DNA of 35,274 nt from Alphaproteobacteria bacterium (GTDB taxonomy: Bacteria; Pseudomonadota; Alphaproteobacteria; UBA7887). Below the pieces are notes generated by a model. It ran no database searches and had not been told where the DNA came from. It saw nothing but the letters and a program-made list of their open reading frames with translations. A program made the position numbers and the translations under genes. Shown here piece by piece: positions 1-8,494 of this stretch (position 1 is its first letter; every line of letters starts with the position of its first letter). The stretch is taken from assembly GCA_030739735.1 (NCBI GenBank), contig JASLYQ010000026.1, positions 1 through 35,274 on the forward strand, written 5' to 3'.

Positions 1-141
1 GAGGTGGATCCTGGCGATATATGTTATTTTCCTCCCGATATGTCCCATTCTTTTTTTGCAATAAGTGAAAATCCGGTAAAATGCCTTGTGATTTATTCCC
101 CTCCGTATCAGGAGTGTTCTGAACGAGGCGTTGCGCAATAA
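1..141 (+). CDS. Cupin-domain protein, C-terminal fragment (cut by window edge)
   Basis: The frame is open from the first base and ends with TAA at 139-141, giving the last 46 residues of a protein that begins outside the window. The segment has the closing beta-strand pattern of a small cupin barrel: a Gly-Asp turn, then PPDMSHSF (a Pro-Pro turn with the usual final metal-ligand His), then two hydrophobic strands. Bacterial cupins of this kind are often sugar epimerases or small metal enzymes, but this part does not fix a function. Codon use is AT-rich, unlike every other gene here, which suggests acquired DNA. Cupin assignment is fairly safe; the specific role is unknown. Confidence 0.6.
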   Translation, partial: EVDPGDICYFPPDMSHSFFAISENPVKCLVIYSPPYQECSERGVAQ

Positions 142-367
142 AGAGGCAGAGGTTGTTTTTCACTAAATGAATATAGTTTGATGACAAATCTTAAGATATG
201 GATTGGTATAGTAGAAACAGAAATGCGAAGAGGGGAGCTATTATCTTTTAGTAATGGAATTGAATAAATAAAGACCTTTATCCTGCTACTGACGTGCCAC
301 TAACCTTGCTACTAACGTTAGTAGAAAAGCACTAAGATTTACTTTATTACTGATAGGTTATTGATAC
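142..367. other. AT-rich intergenic stretch next to the tRNA 3' end
   Basis: This 226-base stretch between the cupin tail and tRNA-Gln is visibly AT-rich and has no convincing gene. It contains a perfect 16-base palindrome at 309-324. A related motif, GCTACTGACG, precedes it near 284, so the area holds short imperfect direct repeats as well. The composition break falls at the 3' end of the tRNA gene, which is where site-specific integrases usually act. No integrase gene is visible in the window. Confidence 0.6.
309..324. repeat. Perfect 16-bp palindrome
   Basis: CTACTAACGTTAGTAG reads the same on both strands with no spacer. It lies 44 bases from the tRNA 3' end. It could be a protein-binding dyad or part of an attachment region. 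With no loop it would be a poor RNA hairpin, and no T-tract follows. Its core TAACGTTA recurs in the AT-rich gap at 4987-4994. Confidence 0.6.
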
Positions 368-441
368 TGGCTGGGGGACCTGGATTCGAACCAGGACTGG
401 TCGGGTCAGAGCCGACAGTTCTACCGTTAAACTATCCCCCA
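368..441 (-). tRNA. tRNA-Gln (anticodon CTG)
   Basis: Read on the minus strand this gives a 74-nt cloverleaf with encoded CCA. The acceptor arm TGGGGGA (from 441) pairs with TCCCCCA. The anticodon stem GTCGG/CCGAC encloses loop CTCTGAC, so the anticodon is CTG. The T-arm is the standard CCTGG-TTCGAAT-CCAGG. A U1-A72 acceptor pair and the overall sequence resemble bacterial tRNA-Gln. The gene lies between AT-rich DNA on its 3' side and rlmE on its 5' side, transcribed away from rlmE. Confidence 0.95.
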
Positions 442-518
442 GTGTGCTCTATTATACGAGGGGGTGGAAATTAGGAGCGGTCCGGCGGCGTGTCAAGCTG
501 CGGGCGGGTGGATTTGAT

Positions 519-1208
519 ATGGCGAGATTTTCGCGGAGCAAGCGCGGCCCGGGGCGGGCGCCGCCCAAGCAGAAGCTGCGCACGGCAAAGGGGCGCTCGA
601 TATCCTCCTCGCGCTGGCTGCAGCGTCAGCTTGATGATCCTTATGTCGCGCGCGCTCGGGTCGAGGGCTATCGCAGCCGCGCCGCCTTTAAACTGCTGGA
701 GATGGACGAGCGCTTCCGCTTTCTCAAGCGTGGCGCGACGGTGGTCGATCTGGGTGCCGCGCCCGGCGGCTGGACGCAGGTCGCGGTGGCGGGCGGCAGC
801 CGCGTTCTGGCGGTAGACCTGGCGGAATTTGAGCCGGTGGCGGGCGCTGAGCATCTCACCCTCGATTTTCTCGATGCAGGCGCCGACGACGCTATCCGTG
901 CGGCGCTCGGTAGGCCAGCTGACGTGGTGCTAAGCGACATGGCTGCACCCGCTACGGGCACGCGCAATGTCGATCACCTGCGCATCATGGCGTTATGCGA
1001 GGCGGTGGCCGAGTTTGCCGAGAGCGTGCTGGTGCCGGAGGGGTGTTTTCTGGCTAAAGTTCTGCGGGGCGGCGGCGAGGCTGCTCTGGTGGCGCATCTC
1101 AAACAGCGTTTTCGCTCAATCCGCCACGTCAAGCCGCCGGCCAGCCGGGCCGACTCTACCGAGTTCTATCTGCTGGCGATGGGCTTTCGTGGCCCGCAAA
1201 AGGATTAG
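519..1208 (+). CDS. rlmE: 23S rRNA (uridine-2'-O)-methyltransferase RlmE (FtsJ/RrmJ)
   Basis: RlmE methylates the 2'-OH of U2552 in the A-loop of 23S rRNA (E. coli numbering) using S-adenosylmethionine. The 229 aa product has the SAM-binding motif VVDLGAAPGGW at about residues 75-85. It also has the full K-D-K-E catalytic tetrad: K58, D140 (LSDMAAP), K180 and E215 (STEFYLL). The basic N-terminal tail of about 30 residues is typical of the alphaproteobacterial form. I chose ATG 519 rather than an in-frame ATG at 444 because 444 abuts the tRNA and the added residues look non-coding; a GGGTGGA ribosome site precedes 519. It probably has its own promoter and lies upstream of guaB on the same strand. 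Confidence 0.93.
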   Translation: MARFSRSKRGPGRAPPKQKLRTAKGRSISSSRWLQRQLDDPYVARARVEGYRSRAAFKLLEMDERFRFLKRGATVVDLGAAPGGWTQVAVAGGSRVLAVDLAEFEPVAGAEHLTLDFLDAGADDAIRAALGRPADVVLSDMAAPATGTRNVDHLRIMALCEAVAEFAESVLVPEGCFLAKVLRGGGEAALVAHLKQRFRSIRHVKPPASRADSTEFYLLAMGFRGPQKD

Positions 1209-3030
<1,822 letters not shown>

Positions 3031-3479
3031 CTAACGACGATCCGGCGTCGTGATTGGCGGCTTTACCTATACTGAGGCGCCGCTCGTAAATTCGAAGAAC
3101 AGTGCTAGGCTCATGATATCGGCGCTGTGGGTTCAGGATTTCGAGGTTGTGGAGTGGCTCTATGTCGAGCAGAGCGCCATGAAGCTCACGGTGGTTGAGT
3201 TCGGCTACGGGCTCGAAGTAACCCAGGACGACGCCGTGGCGCCATTCTATTGCGCCGATCACGGCGTGCAGGTGAATGGGCAGAACTATCTTAACCCAGT
3301 CAACACACGGATCAAGAACGAGGGCCATGTTGGCGTCTTTGCGGTAACCGCTATCGCGAGCGTCAGCGCATCGGCCGAAGTGATGCTAGGTAGCTAAAAT
3401 CGATGTATGGGCGTCACCTTATTGGAATGGTAGTGGGTGGGATAACGGATTTCGGAACCCCGCGGATAAAGGAGCGCGC
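3031..3479 (+). other. Gap between guaB and rsmB with an orphan ORF (3050-3397)
   Basis: The 449-base gap holds one plus-strand frame with fairly normal codon use. It starts at GTG 3050 or ATG 3113 and ends with TAA at 3395-3397 (115 or 95 residues). I do not recognise the product, see no signal peptide, and no good ribosome site precedes either start, so it may be a remnant. A minus-strand frame at 3008-3328 overlaps it and is equally unrecognised. Just after the guaB stop, ACGACG (3034-3039) and CGTCGT (3046-3051) can form a short stem without a T-tract, a weak terminator candidate at best. Confidence 0.25.
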
Positions 3480-4733
3480 ATGACCCCGGCTGGGCGTGTG
3501 CAGGCGGCGGTCGAGCTGTTGTCTCAGATCGAGGCCGAGGGCATGCCGGCTGATGCGGCGCTCAGGACCTATACGCGTGCGCGGCGCTACATGGGGTCGA
3601 AGGATCGCCGCGCCGTTGCCGACCTGGTGTTCGCGACTATCCGCAAACGTTTGGAATGGGACTGGCGCATCGCCCGGCGAGGCGGCGTGCCGAGCCCGCG
3701 CCTGCGCGTTCTCGCCGGGCTGGCGCGGAACGACTTTGATGCCATGGTCTGTCTTTGTGACGGCAGCCCCTATGGCCCCGCGTCTCTCGACAAGGCCGAG
3801 CAGGCGCTGCTTGCGGCAGTGGCCGTCGATGCCGCAGAGGCGCCCTCCAATATTCCCGAATGGCTCGTGCCGAAGATGCGCCGGCGCTTCGGTGCGGCGA
3901 TGGAAGAGGAGCTTGCCGCGCTCGATGGCGAAGCGGCGGTTGATCTGCGCTTGGCGCTTGGCTACGACCGGGATACCGTCATTGCCGAGCTGAACTCGTT
4001 CGGGATATCAGCCGAGGTGACGCCACTCTCAGCGTACGGAATTCGTGTGCATGGCCGCCCGCGACTCGACAACATACCCGCATGGCGGGATGGTGTAATC
4101 GAGATTCAGGACGAGGGCGCGCAACTGGTGGCGCTGTTATGCGAGGCGGCGAAGGCCCATTGTATCATCGACTATTGCGCCGGTGCGGGCGGCAAGACCT
4201 TGGCGCTGGCAGCGCTGGCGCCGGACGCTCGGCTGATCGCCTGTGATAGCGATGCTCGGCGTCTTGCTCGTCTTGAGCCAAGGCTCACCCGCATGGGCAT
4301 CGCCGGGGTCGAGAGCCATGTCATCGGCCTTGATGATGCGCTGCCAGAAGGCTTGGCCGAGCGGGTTCTTGTGGATGTGCCGTGTAGCGGCACGGGCGCT
4401 TGGCGACGCAATCCCGACGATCGCCACAGGCTGACTCCCGACTCTCTCGCTACGTATACGGCGCGGCAGGACGAAATTCTCGCCGCCGCCGCCGCGCTGG
4501 TCATACCTGGCGGGCGCCTGATCTATGCGACGTGCTCGCTGCTGATGTGTGAGAACGAGGACCGCGTTGAGACATTTCTCAGTTCACGAAGAGATTTTCG
4601 CCGTCTCGATATCCGAGACATCTGGAGCCGGGTTATAGAGGCGCCCGCGCCGGATGGCGGGCCAGACCTGTTGCTCACGCCACAGCGCCACGGTACGGAC
4701 GGCTTCTATATCGCGATTCTCGAGTGCGTTTAA
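3480..4733 (+). CDS. RsmB/NOP-family RNA (cytosine-5-)-methyltransferase
   Basis: This 417 aa protein is a SAM-dependent m5C RNA methyltransferase of the RsmB/Nop2 family, most likely acting on 16S rRNA. The N-terminal ~150 residues form a NusB/RsmB-like helical region. The Rossmann domain starts near 210 with QDEGAQLV, followed by SAM motif DYCAGAGGKT (231-240). The two cysteines needed for the reaction are present: C302 in DVPCSGTG (motif IV) and C352 in ATCSLL (motif VI). ATG 3480 follows AAAGGAG at the expected distance. The pairing guaB-rsmB is common in alphaproteobacteria, often with guaA next; here guaA is replaced by unrelated genes. Confidence 0.9.
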   Translation: MTPAGRVQAAVELLSQIEAEGMPADAALRTYTRARRYMGSKDRRAVADLVFATIRKRLEWDWRIARRGGVPSPRLRVLAGLARNDFDAMVCLCDGSPYGPASLDKAEQALLAAVAVDAAEAPSNIPEWLVPKMRRRFGAAMEEELAALDGEAAVDLRLALGYDRDTVIAELNSFGISAEVTPLSAYGIRVHGRPRLDNIPAWRDGVIEIQDEGAQLVALLCEAAKAHCIIDYCAGAGGKTLALAALAPDARLIACDSDARRLARLEPRLTRMGIAGVESHVIGLDDALPEGLAERVLVDVPCSGTGAWRRNPDDRHRLTPDSLATYTARQDEILAAAAALVIPGGRLIYATCSLLMCENEDRVETFLSSRRDFRRLDIRDIWSRVIEAPAPDGGPDLLLTPQRHGTDGFYIAILECV

Positions 4734-5044
4734 CGGGGTTGAGCGATTTCGATGCCGCCTTGATTGTGGCAATCTGTCGTCGAGATGAGAGAATTCGAGA
4801 CGAGGGCATGGTTCATTTATGAGAAACGATGGCGTGGCTTGCTTTGGTTGTGTGCTTGGGTGTCGGCGGCGCGACAACAAACGAATGCGGTAGCTTTTTT
4901 TATTCCGCGAAGCCGCGTTACAGTAACCATGTTAAGGCTATAGATAGTGATGGTGCGGCCATGCGAGGCAATTAAGGGCGACCTATTAACGTTAACGACT
5001 AACTTTATCGATTGCTTTGTCTACACCTACAAGAGCTAAGTCGT
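4734..5044. other. Gap between convergent genes; no gene supported
   Basis: These 311 bases separate the rsmB stop from the stop of the minus-strand racemase-like gene. The second half (about 4870-5030) is AT-rich. It contains a run of seven T at about 4894-4901, but I find no good stem before it, so a terminator is not demonstrated. A 10-bp palindrome TTAACGTTAA is at 4986-4995 and shares the core TAACGTTA with the dyad at 309-324. Minus-strand frames here have unlikely codon use. Confidence 0.4.
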
Positions 5045-6184
5045 CTAAACGTAGCCCGGTCCGTCGATCAGTGGAAAATCCGCGAGCATCGCCTCGTCAA
5101 TCTGAACGCCTAGGCCAGGGTTCTCTGGCGGGCGCACATGGCCCGTCTCATCGACTTCAGCGCGCCAGCTGCAGAGCTGGTCTCGGAAAGGGTTGTGCGC
5201 CGCCAGATCGGCCTCGAAATAACCCGCATTGTCGATGCTACAGAGATAATGGATGCTGGCCGCGACGTTGAGGCTGGTGAGCGAGGTGTGCGGATTGATG
5301 CCGAGCTTCCAGGCCGAGGCCAGCGCCGCGATACGCATGCCCTCGGTGACACCACCGGTCTTCGAGAGGTCAGGTTGTAGGATCGTGATCACGCCATCCT
5401 CGATGAGGCGGTGGAATTCGAAGCGTGTGAAATGGTTCTCGCCGGCGGCGAGCGGGGTGATCCCGAAGCCCTTGGCCTCGCGATAGCGGCGGTGGTCATG
5501 CGGCGCGAACGGCTCTTCCAGCCAGCCCGCATTGACGTCGTCCAGCACTGGCATGACGCGGCGCGCATCGTCGAGCGTATAGGCGGTGTTTGCGTCGGTC
5601 AGGATGGCGATGTCGTCGCCGATACGCTCGCGTACCGCCACGATGCGCGCGATGTCCGCTTGGGCGCTGTCACCGAGCCGCAGCTTCAGCGCGCGGTAGC
5701 CGCTTGCCACCACGCTCGCTGCCTCGTCCGTCAGCTCGGCCGGCGGCTGGTAGCCGAGAGAGACGCCGCCAGCATAGGCCGGAATCGCTTTCGCCGCACC
5801 GCCGAGCAACCGGTATAGTGGCCAACCCACAGCCTTGGCGCGAATGTCCCAGAGCGCGATGTCGATGCCACTCAGCGCTAGGCTTGATGCGGTACCCATA
5901 CCGTGGCTGGCGAGCTGCATCTTGTAGACCCGATCCCAGACGCCGACGACATCGTCTGCGCCCATGTCCTGGATAAGCGTAGTCAGTGTGGTGTTGATGA
6001 GCTGGGCAATTGATCCTGGCGCACGGCCCGCATGGGCCTCGCCCCAGCCGACGATACCGTCGTCGGTCTCGATGCGCACCAATACAGCATCGCGTTTGAC
6101 CGCTAGGCCAATACCGAGCCTCACCTGATGCTCAGCAGGGACGGAAAAGGAGATTGGGAAGGCTTTGATAGTAGCAATTTTCAT
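5045..6184 (-). CDS. Mandelate racemase/muconate-lactonizing family enzyme (enolase superfamily)
   Basis: The 379 aa product has the capping domain plus barrel of the enolase superfamily, which abstracts a proton alpha to a carboxylate and stabilises an enolate on Mg2+. Metal ligands are visible: D197 (LTDAN), E223 (WLEEP) and E249 (AGENH). The general bases are K167 in KLR and H299 (NPHTS) paired with D272 (QPD). The His/Asp dyad places it in the mandelate racemase subgroup, which includes sugar-acid dehydratases. The usual K-x-K is K-x-R here. The start at 6184 gives MKIATIKAF, a typical N-terminus, and lies 2 bases after the stop of the NHL gene, so the two are cotranscribed. Substrate unknown. 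Confidence 0.85.
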   Translation of the reverse strand: MKIATIKAFPISFSVPAEHQVRLGIGLAVKRDAVLVRIETDDGIVGWGEAHAGRAPGSIAQLINTTLTTLIQDMGADDVVGVWDRVYKMQLASHGMGTASSLALSGIDIALWDIRAKAVGWPLYRLLGGAAKAIPAYAGGVSLGYQPPAELTDEAASVVASGYRALKLRLGDSAQADIARIVAVRERIGDDIAILTDANTAYTLDDARRVMPVLDDVNAGWLEEPFAPHDHRRYREAKGFGITPLAAGENHFTRFEFHRLIEDGVITILQPDLSKTGGVTEGMRIAALASAWKLGINPHTSLTSLNVAASIHYLCSIDNAGYFEADLAAHNPFRDQLCSWRAEVDETGHVRPPENPGLGVQIDEAMLADFPLIDGPGYV

Positions 6185-6186
6185 GG

Positions 6187-7185
6187 TTAACCCGCGCGAA
6201 TGAATTTCTGAAAGGCATGGCAAGTGAGCGGTGCGAAGTGGTCTATCGAGCCTGAGGCCTTGATCACCTCGCCAACGTAGAAATCGCCGCGCGAATCTGC
6301 CCAAATACCATGCGGCACGATGAAGTTGCCAGGCAGCAGTGAATCCGCGCCGCCGAGCTGGGTCTGGATATTGCCGTCAAGGTCGCAAATGGTAACCCGT
6401 GCGATCGGTGCGTGCCCCATGGGCGGGTGGTCCATGAGCCGGAATTCTGGCCTGTGGGGAAAGGGTATGTTCCAGCCTAGCTCGGCGATATAGAGGTTCT
6501 CCTGCTCGTCGAGGAAGAGATCGTCCGGGCGGTTTACCCAATCCCAGCTATTCAGATACTCGCCATCCTTGGAGAAGAACTGGATGCGCGAGTTCTCGCG
6601 ATCGGCGACCAGAACCCGGCCCGAGCGGTCGACGACGATGCCGTGCGGCAGATTGAACTGACCCGGCCCGTTGCCGGGCCCACCCCAAGAGGCGAGCAAC
6701 TTTCCGCCGGCACTGAAGCGGTGCACGCGAGCATTGCCGTAACCGTCTGAGATGAATAGCTCGCCGTCCTCCGCCACGGCAACGTTGGTCACCATGTTGA
6801 AGGGTCCGCCGGCATATTGCACTGGCGTCCTCCCCAGCATGAAGCCAGTGTCTGCCGGTTGATCGGCTTTGCCGAGGGTCATCAGCAACTCACCCGACGT
6901 GGTGAATTTGCGCACCGTGTGGTCCAAATTGTCCGCGCACCAGACATGGTCGTTGCGGTCGATGAAGATGCCGTGCGCCGAAGAGAAGATGCCTTCGCCC
7001 CAGGCGTTGAGGAACTTTCCCTCCTTGTCGAACACGATGACCGGGTGGGCACCGCGATTAAAGACGTAGACCCGGTCGTGGGAATCCACCGCCACCCCGG
7101 CCACCTCGACGAACGACCAGCCTTCGGGAAGCTGCTCCCAGCCCTCCAACACCTGATAGTCGAGATTGTATGCGTTGGTCGCCAT
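6187..7185 (-). CDS. NHL-repeat beta-propeller protein (peptidyl-alpha-hydroxyglycine lyase-like)
   Basis: The 332 aa product is built of repeated NHL units of the type PHGIVVDRSGRVLVAD and GIFIDRNDHVWCAD, recurring about every 45-60 residues, consistent with a six-bladed propeller. Its closest recognisable relatives are bacterial proteins annotated as peptidyl-alpha-hydroxyglycine alpha-amidating lyase family or SMP-30-like lactonases. No signal peptide is visible, so it is probably cytoplasmic. I chose ATG 7185 because a GAGGGAGC site precedes it; a longer frame to 7359 would run into the divergent gene. It is the first gene of a pair with the racemase-like enzyme, which suggests it may hydrolyse a lactone made in the same pathway (inference). 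Confidence 0.75.
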   Translation of the reverse strand: MATNAYNLDYQVLEGWEQLPEGWSFVEVAGVAVDSHDRVYVFNRGAHPVIVFDKEGKFLNAWGEGIFSSAHGIFIDRNDHVWCADNLDHTVRKFTTSGELLMTLGKADQPADTGFMLGRTPVQYAGGPFNMVTNVAVAEDGELFISDGYGNARVHRFSAGGKLLASWGGPGNGPGQFNLPHGIVVDRSGRVLVADRENSRIQFFSKDGEYLNSWDWVNRPDDLFLDEQENLYIAELGWNIPFPHRPEFRLMDHPPMGHAPIARVTICDLDGNIQTQLGGADSLLPGNFIVPHGIWADSRGDFYVGEVIKASGSIDHFAPLTCHAFQKFIRAG

Positions 7186-7251
7186 AGCGCTCCCTCGTAT
7201 GCAATGGCGACAGCCTAGCGTCGGATCGACACGAATGCGATAGTTCTGGCT

Positions 7252-7875
7252 ATGTACAGACCAGCCACTTTTGACGAGTCTGACCCAAGTATCTTGCATC
7301 GCTTGATTGCAGAGATCGGCATGGGCGTGCTCGTCACGCCCGATCTCGAGGCGACGCATATACCGTGGCTCTACGAACCCGAGCCGTCACCGCTCGGATG
7401 CCTGGTTGGGCATGTTGCACGTGCGAATTCGCATTGGCAGGCCTTGCCCACGGACAGCGAGGTGCTGGTGGTTTTTTCGGGCGCCAACGCCTATGTCTCG
7501 CCGAGTTGGTATCCCACGAAGCAGCGCACGGCCAAAGTGGTGCCGACCTGGAACTATGTCGCCGTGCACGCTTACGGCATCGCGGAGACATTTGACGACC
7601 CGGCGAGCTTGCGCCGCGTGGTCGCTCACCTGACGGAGGCGCAGGAGGCACGCTTTGCCGAGCCCTGGTCCCTCGACGATGCGCCGGCGGATTTCACCGC
7701 GGCGCTGCTACGCCAGATTGTTGGCATCCGCCTTTGTCTTACTCGCTTCGAAGGCAAGCGCAAGCTCAGCCAGAACCGCCCGCAGGAAGATCGCGCGGGC
7801 GTTCTGGAGACGCTTGGACGCTCCTCTCGCCCCATGGACCAGGCGCTCGCCGATTCCATGCGAAAGGACATGTGA
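7252..7875 (+). CDS. PaiB-family FMN-binding protein
   Basis: This 207 aa protein belongs to the PaiB family, small flavin-binding split-barrel proteins named after a B. subtilis negative regulator of sporulation and protease genes. The opening MYRPATF, the middle segment (GHVARANSHW, then SGANAYVSPSWY) and the later TWNYVAVHAYG are characteristic, and the length matches the family. Family members bind FMN, but whether they regulate transcription directly is uncertain. It is divergent from the NHL gene across only 66 bases. No strong ribosome site precedes ATG 7252. Confidence 0.85.
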   Translation: MYRPATFDESDPSILHRLIAEIGMGVLVTPDLEATHIPWLYEPEPSPLGCLVGHVARANSHWQALPTDSEVLVVFSGANAYVSPSWYPTKQRTAKVVPTWNYVAVHAYGIAETFDDPASLRRVVAHLTEAQEARFAEPWSLDDAPADFTAALLRQIVGIRLCLTRFEGKRKLSQNRPQEDRAGVLETLGRSSRPMDQALADSMRKDM

Positions 7876-8121
7876 CGGCGATCTCTTCAGCTTCACCTGA
7901 GATAGCTATGTCAGTGGAAGCTGGGCCACGGGCATCGGCACAGGAAAATATGCGGAGGGTGCCCAGGCAATGGCACTTGGAAGTCCGTACCCCTGAGGGA
8001 TCCTGCCGTGGCCAAGGTAAAGTAGCAGAACACCATCACTATGAAGCAACAGACGATAAACCCAACTCATGAACGAACTACCGAGCCCACGGTCATTGCG
8101 TGCTCGTTTTTATTGGGTATT

Positions 8122-8481
8122 TCACTCGTCCTTTGGCGGCACAGTAATCACCAGAAAGACTAGGTCGTCGAGGCCGGTGTTGCTGATTAGGTGTTCGATG
8201 CCGGGCGGGATGAAGATGACATCATGGCGACGTACCACTTGCCGCTTGCCCTCGAACTCCATGACGCCTTCGCCTTCCAATACGTGGTAGATCTGCTCCT
8301 GCACCCGGTGTGTGTGCCGGGCGACATAGCCCTTGGGCTGATAAGACGAGATGCGGTAATCGATGTGTCCGCCTTGTCCGGTCTCGGGGCCGAACAGCAG
8401 CTTGGAATACGCACCGTCATAGTGCCCGGGCATCAATTGCCAGTCGATCTCGGCGATATTGATAATCTTGGCGTCGGCCAT
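8122..8481 (-). CDS. Single-domain cupin protein
   Basis: The 119 aa product is a compact cupin_2 barrel. Motif 1 is seen as HTHRVQEQIYHVLEGEG (metal-ligand pattern H-x-H with downstream acidic or amide residue) and motif 2 as IPPGIEHLI. Such proteins can be dioxygenases, isomerases or sensors, and the sequence alone does not decide. The start at 8481 (MADAKIIN) has a strong GAGGAG site; the longer frame to 8880 is an overlap with the gene upstream. It begins 13 bases after the ThDP-enzyme stop and is the last gene of the demethylase operon, so a role on the pathway's substrate or product is plausible. Confidence 0.8.
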   Translation of the reverse strand: MADAKIINIAEIDWQLMPGHYDGAYSKLLFGPETGQGGHIDYRISSYQPKGYVARHTHRVQEQIYHVLEGEGVMEFEGKRQVVRRHDVIFIPPGIEHLISNTGLDDLVFLVITVPPKDE

Positions 8482-8494
8482 TGCTCTGCTCCTC

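Noticed and set aside
3034-3051. Terminator after guaB
   Set aside because: The 6-bp stem has a 6-base loop and no T-tract, which is too weak to call.
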